Below, one piece after another: positions 37,030-45,609 of a DNA stretch of 64,000 nt. The DNA lies in contig NZ_JAUSXC010000001.1 of NCBI RefSeq assembly GCF_030823405.1, forward strand, positions 248,001 through 312,000, read 5' to 3'. The number at the start of each line of letters is the position of its first letter. Position 1 is the first letter of the stretch. Both the position numbers and the translations under genes were made by a program. Source of the DNA: Chryseobacterium ginsenosidimutans (GTDB lineage: Bacteria; Bacteroidota; Bacteroidia; Flavobacteriales; Weeksellaceae). The notes below the pieces were generated by a model. The model was not told the DNA's origin. It made no database searches and saw only the letters and a list, made by a program, of their open reading frames with translations.

Positions 37030-38463
37030 CTAAAATTGAAAATAAATAAATTCATTATTCCCGAAATTAGCATAACGGAGAATGATATAAATAATCACTA
37101 AATACAAAAGTCTTCTCAGCCACGGATTAAATCTTTTGATTTCCAAGCCGTGAAACATATTTCGATTACTCCATTCAATCAAAAGCATGATCCCGACAAG
37201 TGACAAAACTTTATAGGGTAAATGCGGCGGAATCGAAAGTATGGTTTTATTAAATATTTTTCCGATGTAAGAAATTGCCTGAGAAACGGACGATGCCCTA
37301 AAGAAAATCCACGCAAAACAAGTAAGCGAAAATGTAATTAAAATTTGAAAAGTTTCTTTAAAAGAAGGAATTAATTTTCCTATAGCAACGACCTCAAGAT
37401 TTTGTCGGTTTTTGTCAGTTATCAATAAAGGCATGAAATAAAGAGCATTCAATCCTCCCCAAATAATAAAAGTCCAGTTGGCACCGTGCCAGAATCCTGA
37501 AACAAGAAAAATGATAAATGTATTCCGTATTTTCATCATCAAACCACCTTTACTTCCTCCTAAAGGAATATAAAGATAATCTCTGAACCACGACGATAAC
37601 GAAATATGCCATCTCCTCCAAAACTCCGCAATATCTCTTGAAAAATAAGGAAATGAAAAGTTTTTTAACAGCTCTATCCCGAATAATCTTGAAACACCTA
37701 AAGCAATATCAGAATATCCCGAAAAATCACCATAAATCTGAAAAGCAAATAACACCACGCCTAAAACCAAATTACTTGCACTTTCCGTTTGATAATGGGT
37801 AAAAATATCGTTTACTAATGGTGCACAATTATCTGCAATTACCATTTTTTTGAAAAAGCCCCAAAGAACTTGTCGCATTCCGTCTGCAGCCTGTTCATAA
37901 TTGAAGATTCTTCTCCTTTGAATTTGTGGTAAAAGATGTGTTGCCCTTTCAATAGGTCCGGCCACTAATAATGGAAAATAGCTTACAAAAACGGCATAAT
38001 CGATAAAATTTCTCTCTGCCGAAATTCTTTTTTTATAAATATCAATAACATAGGAAAGCCCGTGAAATGTATAAAATGAAATCCCGACAGGAAGTACAAT
38101 CTTTAGCAGCCAAATATTGGCGTGAAAACCAAAACCACTTAATAGATCCGAGAAACTTCCTACGAAAAAGTTATAATATTTAAAGAATCCTAAAAATCCG
38201 AGATTTATTATAATACTGATAGCCAGCCAGATTTTTGCCTCCTTTTTACTTTTACTTTTCTCAATCTGAATTCCGGAAAAGAAATCCAAACCAATAGAAA
38301 ATATTAATAGAAAAAGAAATCTCCAATCCCAACAAGCGTAGAAATAAAAACTTGCGACAAGAACAAGCAGATTCTGATGTTGATATTTTTTATTGAAAAT
38401 AAACCAATACAGTATAAAAACTATTGGCAGAAAGATCAAAAACCCTATTGAATTAAATAGCAT
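37030..38463 (-). CDS. MBOAT family O-acyltransferase (AlgI/DltB-like)
   Basis: 477 residues, about eleven hydrophobic segments. Family motifs are PFLLVAGPIERA-like SYFPLLVAGPIERATHLLPQ (162-180), FWRRWHISLSSWFRDYLYIP (281-300) with H286, and the catalytic H326 in VSGFWHGANWTF. It brings acyl (usually acetyl) groups across the inner membrane for O-acylation of a surface glycan, with the adjacent SGNH protein. Both genes are transcribed against the rest of the cluster. The acyl donor and target sugar are unknown. Confidence 0.94.
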   Translation of the reverse strand: MLFNSIGFLIFLPIVFILYWFIFNKKYQHQNLLVLVASFYFYACWDWRFLFLLIFSIGLDFFSGIQIEKSKSKKEAKIWLAISIIINLGFLGFFKYYNFFVGSFSDLLSGFGFHANIWLLKIVLPVGISFYTFHGLSYVIDIYKKRISAERNFIDYAVFVSYFPLLVAGPIERATHLLPQIQRRRIFNYEQAADGMRQVLWGFFKKMVIADNCAPLVNDIFTHYQTESASNLVLGVVLFAFQIYGDFSGYSDIALGVSRLFGIELLKNFSFPYFSRDIAEFWRRWHISLSSWFRDYLYIPLGGSKGGLMMKIRNTFIIFLVSGFWHGANWTFIIWGGLNALYFMPLLITDKNRQNLEVVAIGKLIPSFKETFQILITFSLTCFAWIFFRASSVSQAISYIGKIFNKTILSIPPHLPYKVLSLVGIMLLIEWSNRNMFHGLEIKRFNPWLRRLLYLVIIYIILRYANFGNNEFIYFQF

Positions 38464-39009
38464 AAAATTCTCTTAAAAATTAATTTTCTTGCGAAATTTT
38501 ACTATCAATATTCTTAAATACAGTTTTTTCAGAAATAAAAAATGTTTTGGGGAACATTATTTTAGTCATATAAATTCATTTATGTTTTAGCAAAAGTAAT
38601 TATTTTATCTTGAATTTTATTTTCTTTAAATAATCTCTCAAAATTTTTCGATAAAGTGATAAGCCGCAGAAATCACTATTAACCAGAATAATCTTATTGC
38701 TTTCACAGACCTGTAAACTCTTCCATAAAGCAACCTTAAAATATTTAAGACAGAAATCAACATCATAACAACATCATTATTCCTCTCAGAAGTTTTTATT
38801 GAAATATCAACCTTGAAGATTTATACTAAAATTCATGATATGGCACTATGATGATAAATCAAAAAAGGATAAAAGAATAACTAACTCCGACATTCGACAT
38901 GTCCTAAATAATTGATCTTATATAAAATGAGAATAACAATTGCTGCAGCAACAAATCGGGTAATGAAATCTAGCTTATCTTCAAGAATCAAAAAATATAC
39001 TTAAACCCT
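38464..39009 (-). pseudogene. 546-base gene-free stretch with probable decayed coding remnant
   Basis: No intact gene is found in this stretch, the longest gap in the window. On the minus strand the frame ending at stop 38600 is open for 58 codons (from about 38773) and reads YDVDFCLKYFKVALWKSLQ...SLYRKILRDYLKK. The DVDFCLK segment resembles the late acidic motif of GT2 enzymes. A second minus-strand frame, stop at 38638, is open through the same DNA with a plausible hydrophobic peptide (RLFWLIVISAAYHFIEKF). Neither has a full N-terminus. A decayed glycosyltransferase is the best guess, but the evidence is thin. Confidence 0.35.
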
Positions 39010-39780
39010 TTATTTTACAAAAACACCAATGTATTTCCCTTCGTACTCTACAACTGTTGTTTTAATATTATTTTTTTCGCAGAAATCCTGATACGCAGAA
39101 TTGTCACCGATATCGTCACTGATAAAAACTCCACCAACTCTTAAATGGTTGTAAAGCTCACCATAAGCCCAGAATCTGCCATTATAGCTTTTATCCGAAT
39201 CATAATGTACTATATCAAAAGATGCATTGTCAGCAAAGATTTTCGGCAAAGATTCTTTATCCGCAAAACGGAATAATTTCCAGCTCGATTTAAGATTTTC
39301 AGGAACTACACAACCTACATATTGATCGCCATCTTGTGCCAGGTAAGGCATATCAGAACTGTATAAAGTTCCACCTCTTTTTTGCAAAAATAATAATGCA
39401 GCCAAAGAAGACCATCCATAAGCAACCCCTGTTTCTACAGCACTTTTCGCGCTTGTAAATTCACAAGAATAATAGATTAATTCCAAAGCTCCTGCCCCAC
39501 CCATTTTGATCGGACATTCGTTTTGCTTTCTTTCCGCTTCTTTTAAAATTTTAGAAAAATCATTTTTAAAAGGATCAATATTAATCCCGAAAAGTTTAGA
39601 AACTGCTTCTTTCTGAGAAATTGCCTGAGAAGCAGCCCAGGAATTAGTTTTTTCTTTTCCTTTAAAAGCATTTCCCCTGTTTACGGTATTTTTGACGATT
39701 TTTCTTCCCAATTCAGGATAGAGATCAGGCCTTTTAAGATATGCTACAAATGTTTTGAAAACTCTTGATATTTCGCTCAC
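39010..39780 (-). CDS. Class I SAM-dependent methyltransferase (Methyltransf_24-like)
   Basis: 256 residues from a GTG start at 39780. A longer frame from TTG 39801 is possible, but that codon lies inside the predicted -7 promoter element. Motif I is AVETGVAYGWSSLAALLFL; the acidic post-I residue appears in LYSSDMPY; FDIVHYDSDKSYNGRF and LRVGGVFISDDIGDN match the Methyltransf_24 pattern. Probably a cytoplasmic O-methyltransferase acting on a sugar, or a small-molecule modifier. Transcribed divergently from the next GT2 gene. Confidence 0.8.
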   Translation of the reverse strand: MSEISRVFKTFVAYLKRPDLYPELGRKIVKNTVNRGNAFKGKEKTNSWAASQAISQKEAVSKLFGINIDPFKNDFSKILKEAERKQNECPIKMGGAGALELIYYSCEFTSAKSAVETGVAYGWSSLAALLFLQKRGGTLYSSDMPYLAQDGDQYVGCVVPENLKSSWKLFRFADKESLPKIFADNASFDIVHYDSDKSYNGRFWAYGELYNHLRVGGVFISDDIGDNSAYQDFCEKNNIKTTVVEYEGKYIGVFVK

Positions 39781-39798
39781 TGTGTTAAATTTAGGACA

Positions 39799-39806
39799 CA
39801 AAAATA
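39799..39806 (-). promoter_or_regulatory. -7 promoter element of the methyltransferase gene
   Basis: Minus strand TATTTTTG, perfect TAnnTTTG, 18 bases before GTG 39780. No TTG at -33. It helps to decide the start codon of the methyltransferase. Confidence 0.4.
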
Positions 39807-39836
39807 AAGATTTTTACTTTATCTTTAGGATATAAT

Positions 39837-39844
39837 TATCTTTG
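39837..39844 (+). promoter_or_regulatory. -7 promoter element of the last glycosyltransferase operon
   Basis: TATCTTTG, perfect TAnnTTTG, 24 bases before ATG 39869. No clear -33 TTG. With the site at 39799-39806 it forms a compact divergent promoter region. Confidence 0.45.
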
Positions 39845-39868
39845 TAAAAATTTATTAACACAAAAAGG

Positions 39869-40708
39869 ATGAAATTTTCTATTTTAATTGCCAATTACAA
39901 TAATGGAAAATTCTTTAAGGATTGCTATGACTCTATTCTTTCTCAGGAATATAAAAACTGGGAAGTTATAATCATAGACGACTGTTCTACCGATAATTCA
40001 GTTAAAATTATCACCGAAATAATAGGAACAGACCAAAGATTCAAATTATATGAGAACGATTCCAATTATGGTGTTGGTGTCACAAAAGCAGACTTAATCG
40101 AGCGTTCAACAGGTGACATTTGCGGCTATCTGGATCCTGATGACATTATAAAGCCTAAGGCATTAAAAAGTGCTGTTGAAGTCTTAAAAAATGAAAAAGA
40201 TGTTGTTCTCACCTATTCCCGACTCGCAAAATGTGATGAAAATCTGAATATTCTGAAAGAATTTAAATCTGCCATGCAAGTTCCGAACGGGCAAAAATAT
40301 TTTTTTAATTTTCCGATACAAATTGCCCCTTTTGTAGCTTTTCGAAGAGATGTTTATATGACAACATCTAAAATAAACCCTGAACTGAAAATCGCTGAAG
40401 ATCAGGATTTATATTACAAAATGTATGAAGTCGGCAAAGTAAAATTCATTAATCAAACCGACTATTTATACAGAGCTCACATCGGCGGAATTTCTCAAAA
40501 CCACAACAAACAAAAGTCTTATGCATATTATGCACAGGCAATTTGGGAAGCAATGCAACGGAGAAATTTGAAGGAGATTCGCGGCAGAGCAATCCCTCAA
40601 AACTACAGCGATCCACAGGAAATTTTTGACCTGTTGGAATATCAGAATAAAATACCGTTTAGAATAAAAAAGCAAATTACACTCAGACTACAAAAACTTT
40701 TCGGATAA
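39869..40708 (+). CDS. Glycosyltransferase family 2
   Basis: 279 residues. GT-A features: FSILIANYNNGKFFKDCYDSIL, IIDDCSTDNSVKII, NYGVGVTKADLIERSTGDI and metal site YLDPDDII. Late acidic motif IAEDQDLYYKMYE. First gene of a five-gene run (39869-44182) of glycosyltransferases and acetyltransferases with overlapping or abutting codons. The stop overlaps the next start by one base (TAATG). Confidence 0.9.
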   Translation: MKFSILIANYNNGKFFKDCYDSILSQEYKNWEVIIIDDCSTDNSVKIITEIIGTDQRFKLYENDSNYGVGVTKADLIERSTGDICGYLDPDDIIKPKALKSAVEVLKNEKDVVLTYSRLAKCDENLNILKEFKSAMQVPNGQKYFFNFPIQIAPFVAFRRDVYMTTSKINPELKIAEDQDLYYKMYEVGKVKFINQTDYLYRAHIGGISQNHNKQKSYAYYAQAIWEAMQRRNLKEIRGRAIPQNYSDPQEIFDLLEYQNKIPFRIKKQITLRLQKLFG

Positions 40709-41871
40709 TGGCAGGAAACAATAAAATAAAAGTGCTTTTCAGACACCGTTCTATGGAAATGGGAGGTGTGGAAAAAGTGGTTTTAAGCATGCTTAATAAT
40801 CTTGACAGAAATAAATTTGATTTTACTATTTGCTTAAATATCAATCAGGGAGAGCTTCGAAACGAAATTCCCCAACATGTAAGAAAAATTTATCTTACAG
40901 ACGGCAGAGAAGATCTTTCTGAAAATTCACTTATCCAGAAAGTACAGTTGGTAAAAAGAAAACTCAAGCTTCAAAAAGCATTGAAAAACCCTGGAGTTGC
41001 TCAGAAAATCCTTAATGACAAATATGATGTGGAAATTGCCCCGACTTATGCTGCTTTTTCCACGGTTTTGAATTCTTTTAACAAAAACTCAAAAAAGATC
41101 GGATGGTTTCACTCCGACATTACTTTACCAAAACTTCAACCCTTGGTTCCGGAAATCTTAAAGCAGATTCCGCAGTTTGACTATTTTATTTTCGGATCTC
41201 AGCAGACTAAAGATATTTTAACTGAAACATATCCTGATCTTAAAATTCCTGAAAATCAAGTTATTTTAAATGCAATTCCGATTGAAGAATTAAAACAGAA
41301 ATCATTGGCATTTAAACCTAAACTACCTAACAAACCGGTTTTTGTTTCCGTTGCAAGACTTCACAGCCGAAAAGGCTTCCATAAATTAATGGATGCTCAC
41401 GCCAAATTATTAAAAGATGGTTTTGATCACCATATTATTGTTATTGGCGACGGAGAAGAAATGGAAAACCTGAAGAAACAGTCAGAAAGCCTTAAAGTTA
41501 CAGATAGTTTTCAATTATTAGGCTCTTCCATGAATCCTTATCCTCATGTGAAAAATGCAGATTTTTTTATTCTCCCTTCAGAATCCGAAAGCTGGCCTTT
41601 GATTATTGCAGACAGTTTAATCCTTCAGAAACCAATTATATCAACCAATGTTGGAGGAATTCCCGAAATGATTGAGCATGAAAAAACAGGTTACCTCATC
41701 AATTATAAAACTGACGAAATGTATGATTCCATGAAAAAATTCATTACAGATCCTCAACTAGTCTCGCAGATCAAAGAAAATCTAAAAGATATTGAAAAGC
41801 AGTTTGACAATCATAAGATTTTTAATGCTGTTGAAAATATCATTACTAACTTAGTAAAAAAAGAACAATGA
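40708..41871 (+). CDS. Glycosyltransferase family 4 (GT-B)
   Basis: 387 residues. N-terminal domain has KVLFRHRSMEMGGVEKVVLSML; the C-terminal donor domain begins PVFVSVARLHSRKGFHKLMDAH and carries LPSESESWPLIIADSLILQKPII, the acidic region of retaining GT4 enzymes, then STNVGGIPEMI. Similar in layout to the GT4 at 42432 and may be an old duplicate of it. Its last four bases (ATGA) overlap the acetyltransferase start, so translation is coupled. Confidence 0.92.
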   Translation: MAGNNKIKVLFRHRSMEMGGVEKVVLSMLNNLDRNKFDFTICLNINQGELRNEIPQHVRKIYLTDGREDLSENSLIQKVQLVKRKLKLQKALKNPGVAQKILNDKYDVEIAPTYAAFSTVLNSFNKNSKKIGWFHSDITLPKLQPLVPEILKQIPQFDYFIFGSQQTKDILTETYPDLKIPENQVILNAIPIEELKQKSLAFKPKLPNKPVFVSVARLHSRKGFHKLMDAHAKLLKDGFDHHIIVIGDGEEMENLKKQSESLKVTDSFQLLGSSMNPYPHVKNADFFILPSESESWPLIIADSLILQKPIISTNVGGIPEMIEHEKTGYLINYKTDEMYDSMKKFITDPQLVSQIKENLKDIEKQFDNHKIFNAVENIITNLVKKEQ

Positions 41872-42431
41872 TTTTCATATATCGTCTTATTCTGAAATTT
41901 CATACGACCTATCAAAAAATCATTCAGAATATTTATATCAAGATCTCTATTTCAAGAGGATTAAAAGTAGGAAAAGATGTCATATTCGTGGAAGCGCCGG
42001 ATTTTGGTTCTGAACCTTTTTTAATTGAAATCGGTGACAGGACAAAAATTACTGCAGGTTGCAAATTCATCAATCATGATGGTGCAATGTATGTGATCAG
42101 AAGCATGAAAAAGTATGAAGATGTCAGAAATTTCGGCAGAATAAAATTAGGAAAGAATTGTTTTGTGGGAAATAATTGCCTTTTTCTTCCTGGTTCTCAG
42201 ATGGGCAACAATTGTATCTTGGGAGCAGGATCTGTACTTAATTCCAGTATGCCGGATAACTCCGTTTATGCAGGAACACCCGCAAAATTCATTTGCACTA
42301 TTGAAGAATATGGTGATAAAGCTTTAGAAAATAACGTCATGTATCCAAGAGAATTAGAGCCCGACAGAGCAAAATTGGAAGCATATATCAAAGAACATAT
42401 CCCTCATGTTTACAAACCTGTAAAAAAATAA
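41868..42431 (+). CDS. Left-handed beta-helix O-acetyltransferase (maltose/galactoside acetyltransferase-like)
   Basis: 187 residues. After an N-terminal helical part come hexapeptide repeats (IEIGDRTKITAGC, IKLGKNCFVGNNCLFLPGSQMGNNCILGAGSVL) and the C-terminal VYAGTPAKFI common to sugar acetyltransferases. The probable catalytic histidine is in FINHDGAM. It likely acetylates a sugar in the growing chain or its precursor. The start overlaps the GT4 stop by 4 bases and the next GT4 gene abuts its stop. Confidence 0.87.
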   Translation: MIFIYRLILKFHTTYQKIIQNIYIKISISRGLKVGKDVIFVEAPDFGSEPFLIEIGDRTKITAGCKFINHDGAMYVIRSMKKYEDVRNFGRIKLGKNCFVGNNCLFLPGSQMGNNCILGAGSVLNSSMPDNSVYAGTPAKFICTIEEYGDKALENNVMYPRELEPDRAKLEAYIKEHIPHVYKPVKK

Positions 42432-43583
42432 ATGACTGCAAAAAAGAAAATCCTTATTCGTATTGGCTCTTTGCGTCACGGCGGAGCAGAAAAAGTATTG
42501 GTTACTTTTCTAAAAAATCTTCCAAAAGACAAATATGAGATCGACTTACTTTTAAATTTATATTCGGGAAAATATTTATCAGAAGTTCCGGATTGGATTA
42601 ATATTATTTTCCTTAATAAAGGAGAAATGATTACCACTAATCGTCCACATGAAATTCCTAAAAAAGCAGCAAGAGTAATTTATCAGGGAACATTAAAAAA
42701 ATTCCCCAACCTTCTATATAAAGGCAAACTAAAAAATAAAAAATATGATATTGAATTCGCTGCAATCCACGGAATGCGTGATGAAATCTTAGGTTCACCT
42801 TTAAAAAGTTCGAAAAAAATCGTTTGGATTCACAATGATCTTTCACAGGTAAAAGGCTATACAGATGATGAAATCCGTAAGTTTTTCGGGTTTGACAAAA
42901 TCATGGTTATTTCTGAAAAAATCGAGCAATTACTTTTGAATTTAGCTAAAAATGATAATGAAAAACAGAAAATTGTACGAATTTATAATCCTTTGGACAC
43001 AGAAGAATTTTTAACAAAAGCTGAAAAGCCTGTAATAAATTATAGCTTTGACGGCAATATTCCGACTTTTATTTCTGTAGGAACCGTATTTCCGCAAAAG
43101 GGGTTTGACAGGCTTCTGAAAGTTCATAAAAGGCTTTTGGATGAAGGTTTTAAACATAAAGTTTTAATTGTTGGCGACGGATATGATTTTGAAAACATTA
43201 AAAAATTAAAAACGGAGCTTTGCGTTGATGAAACTGCGACAATGCTTGGTTTTACAGACAATCCTTATCCTTATTTTAAAAGTGCAGATTTTTATATTTT
43301 AAGTTCGAGATATGAAGGTTTTCCGACTGTCTTATTTGAGGCTATTACGTTGAAAAAGAGAATAATTTCCACCGAAGTTTCCGGTGCTCACGAAATGCTG
43401 AACAATGGCGAATTGGGCTTAATTATTGAAAATTCAGAGGAAGGAATTTATCAAGGAATGAAGCAGGCGTTGTCACAACCTGAAACATTCGAAAAATATT
43501 CAGAGAAACTAAAAGACTACGAAATGCCTTTCAATCTTCAGAATTCTGTTAAAAAAATCACGTCTATCTTAGACAAATTGTAA
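42432..43583 (+). CDS. Glycosyltransferase family 4 (GT-B)
   Basis: 383 residues. N-terminal KKILIRIGSLRHGGAEKVLVTFLKNL; the donor domain has FISVGTVFPQKGFDRLLKVHKRL and a full EX7E motif in RYEGFPTVLFEAITLKKRIIS, followed by TEVSGAHEML. The ATG directly follows the stop of the acetyltransferase gene. Transfer with retention is expected; donor unknown. Confidence 0.93.
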   Translation: MTAKKKILIRIGSLRHGGAEKVLVTFLKNLPKDKYEIDLLLNLYSGKYLSEVPDWINIIFLNKGEMITTNRPHEIPKKAARVIYQGTLKKFPNLLYKGKLKNKKYDIEFAAIHGMRDEILGSPLKSSKKIVWIHNDLSQVKGYTDDEIRKFFGFDKIMVISEKIEQLLLNLAKNDNEKQKIVRIYNPLDTEEFLTKAEKPVINYSFDGNIPTFISVGTVFPQKGFDRLLKVHKRLLDEGFKHKVLIVGDGYDFENIKKLKTELCVDETATMLGFTDNPYPYFKSADFYILSSRYEGFPTVLFEAITLKKRIISTEVSGAHEMLNNGELGLIIENSEEGIYQGMKQALSQPETFEKYSEKLKDYEMPFNLQNSVKKITSILDKL

Positions 43584-43624
43584 TTAATTCATCCATCAAA
43601 AATTTAGATTTCATACATTTGTTT

Positions 43625-44182
43625 ATGGCTGATCAACATTCTACTCTTCAAAAAGATTTTTACCGGGAAAGTGGAAAATGGCTTTCTACTTTTGAAATTT
43701 GGGCAAAATGCATCAATCCTAATCTTCATTTTATTTATGTTTTACGAAAATCTCAGAAATATAAGAACACTCCGTTTTTAAAAATTGTCTGGAAATTTAT
43801 TCTGAGACATTATCAGATCAAATACGGCTTTCAGATCTATCCTGAAACTGAAATCGGGGAAGGCTTTTATTTGGGACATTGGGGAAGCCTGGTCATCAAC
43901 CCGAATGCTAAAATCGGGAAAAACTGTAATATTGCTCAGGGCGTAACAATCGGACAACAAAACCGCGGAAAAAATATTGGTTTTCCAACAATCGGTGACG
44001 AAGTCTGGATTGGTACAAATGCTGTAATTGTAGGTGGAGTCATTATCGGTAACAACGTTCTTATTGCTCCTAATTCTTATGTAAACTTCGATGTCCCTGC
44101 AAACTCTGTTGTTATGGGAAACCCCGGAAAAATATATGAATCTGAAAATGCCACGGAAGGATACATTAATAATAAAGTTTAA
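43625..44182 (+). CDS. Serine-acetyltransferase-like LbH acyltransferase, probable sugar acetyltransferase
   Basis: 185 residues from ATG 43625; a TTG two codons earlier (43619) is a less likely start. The beta-helix repeats run from about residue 75 (ETEIGEGFYLGHWGSLVINPNAKIGKNC) through VTIGQQN and IGDEVWIGTNAVIVGGVIIGNN to NSVVMGNPGKI. H in YLGHWGS is in the position of the catalytic histidine of CysE-like enzymes. It is similar to CysE but much shorter, and closes the polysaccharide cluster, so a sugar substrate is more likely than serine. Confidence 0.85.
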   Translation: MADQHSTLQKDFYRESGKWLSTFEIWAKCINPNLHFIYVLRKSQKYKNTPFLKIVWKFILRHYQIKYGFQIYPETEIGEGFYLGHWGSLVINPNAKIGKNCNIAQGVTIGQQNRGKNIGFPTIGDEVWIGTNAVIVGGVIIGNNVLIAPNSYVNFDVPANSVVMGNPGKIYESENATEGYINNKV

Positions 44183-44469
44183 TACTATTATTCCCTCAAA
44201 CCATTGTCATCTTATTGATAGTTTGTAATTTTATCATGAATTATTATAGAATTTGGATTATTAAAACGGCAAAATAATTACAAAAAAAAGAGAATGATAT
44301 AGCCAAAATCCCTATTACACATGATTTTAAGCATATTTTAATATTAAATTTTGTTAAAAATAATTGCTTTTTCATCAAAAATTATATTTTTGCATTATTA
44401 TTGATTCAGTCTATCGAATTTGAAAATAATTTACACGGAATAAATAATTGTAAACCTAAATTTAAAATT
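44183..44469 (+). other. Spacer between polysaccharide cluster and carbonic anhydrase locus
   Basis: A 287-base AT-rich stretch with no credible gene. No clear terminator hairpin was recognised after the acetyltransferase. The 3' part holds the carbonic anhydrase promoter (44364-44392) and a leader of about 70 bases. Confidence 0.6.
44364..44392 (+). promoter_or_regulatory. Promoter of the carbonic anhydrase/SulP locus
   Basis: TTG (44364-44366), 18-base spacer, perfect -7 element TATTTTTG (44385-44392). Transcription would begin near 44398, supporting ATG 44470 rather than the TTG at 44401 as the translation start. Confidence 0.55.
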
Positions 44470-45135
44470 ATGTCACAATCGTACGAAGTTATTTTCGAAA
44501 ACAATAGAAAATGGGTAGAATCTAAAATTGGTGAGAACCCGCATTTCTTCGAAGAATTAGCTAAAACTCAAAATCCGGAGTATCTTTATATTGGATGTTC
44601 CGACAGCAGAGTAACAGCAGAAGAATTAATGGGCACACAGCCGGGTGAAGTTTTTGTTACAAGAAACATTGCAAATGTGGTAAATACGCTGGATATGAGC
44701 TCAACAGCTGTTATTCAGTATGCTGTAGAGCATTTAAAAGTAAAACACATTATTGTTTGCGGACATTACAATTGTGGTGGCGTAAAAGCAGCAATGACAC
44801 CTCAGGATTTAGGATTATTAAATCCATGGCTGAGAAATATTCGTGATGTTTACAGACTGCACCAAACCGAATTAGATGCTATTGAAGATGAAGGTAAACG
44901 TTATGATAAACTTGTAGAATTAAACGTGCAGGAACAATGCATCAACGTGATTAAAATGGCTTGTGTACAGGAAAGATATATTCTGGATGAGTATCCTGTT
45001 GTTCACGGCTGGGTTTTTGACCTCAGAACCGGTAAGATCATTGATTTGGAAATCGATTTCGAGAAAGTTTTAAAAGACATTCAAAAGATCTATAACCTTA
45101 CAAGTTCTGATTGGGTAATGAGCAGAAAAGGCTAA
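44470..45135 (+). CDS. Beta-class carbonic anhydrase
   Basis: Interconverts CO2 and bicarbonate; zinc enzyme, cytoplasmic. 221 residues from ATG 44470; a longer frame from TTG 44401 would begin at the predicted transcription start. Zinc and active-site motifs are YIGCSDSRVTAEE (Cys, with the Asp-Arg dyad) and CGHYNCGGVKAAM (His and Cys). First of two carbonic anhydrases in the locus, with a small exported protein and a SulP transporter between them. Confidence 0.95.
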   Translation: MSQSYEVIFENNRKWVESKIGENPHFFEELAKTQNPEYLYIGCSDSRVTAEELMGTQPGEVFVTRNIANVVNTLDMSSTAVIQYAVEHLKVKHIIVCGHYNCGGVKAAMTPQDLGLLNPWLRNIRDVYRLHQTELDAIEDEGKRYDKLVELNVQEQCINVIKMACVQERYILDEYPVVHGWVFDLRTGKIIDLEIDFEKVLKDIQKIYNLTSSDWVMSRKG

Positions 45136-45159
45136 ATATTTTTCTTAAAATAAAGTGAA

Positions 45160-45459
45160 ATGAAACTTTGGAGTATTATTACATTACTGTTCTTTCTCAA
45201 CTTTACAGCGTTGCCAAGCATTGCTGCTGTTTTCGGTTGGGATCTTACGAGAACCAATGTAATTATTAATGAAGAAGAGCCACATTCTCATCCGACATCT
45301 CTAATCGTTTACGAAAAGACACTTCCAAAAACTTTATATGTATTCGATTATCTTAAATTTTTCGAAAACTCTTTAGAAGAGAGATACTTTATACCGATAG
45401 ATGATTCCTTTCACCTATCTCCCTTACTTACCATATTTTCTCCGCCTCCGGAAGCTTAA
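45160..45459 (+). CDS. Small exported protein of unknown function
   Basis: 99 residues with an N-terminal hydrophobic signal or anchor segment (KLWSIITLLFFLNFTALPSIAAVF). The mature part is short, with an EEEPHSHP stretch and many aromatic residues, ending FSPPPEA. No family is recognised. It starts 24 bases after the carbonic anhydrase gene on the same strand and precedes the SulP gene by 150 bases. A role in the bicarbonate system is suggested only by position. Confidence 0.65.
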   Translation: MKLWSIITLLFFLNFTALPSIAAVFGWDLTRTNVIINEEEPHSHPTSLIVYEKTLPKTLYVFDYLKFFENSLEERYFIPIDDSFHLSPLLTIFSPPPEA

Positions 45460-45538
45460 TTTTTAAAGTCAGATTTTTCTCGAACCTATTCTATATCAAG
45501 CATTTTGATATTGAATACACACGTGCTTTAAAAATTAA
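45456..45538. repeat. Nested inverted repeats upstream of the SulP gene
   Basis: A perfect 13-bp inverted repeat (TTAATTTTTAAAG at 45456-45468, CTTTAAAAATTAA at 45526-45538) encloses a 7-bp hairpin ATATCAA/TTGATAT (45493-45511). The left arm overlaps the stop codon of the small exported gene. The outer arms are AT-only apart from one GC pair. Confidence 0.6.
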
Positions 45539-45609
45539 ATTTTCAATCTTTTTTTACAATTGATTTATTTAGAGATAAATAAGTCGGTTATCTTTCACAG
45601 CTTAACATC

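Noticed and set aside
44401..44469. 23-codon N-terminal extension of the first carbonic anhydrase
   Set aside because: It begins at a TTG at the predicted transcription start and adds nothing like the family N-terminus.
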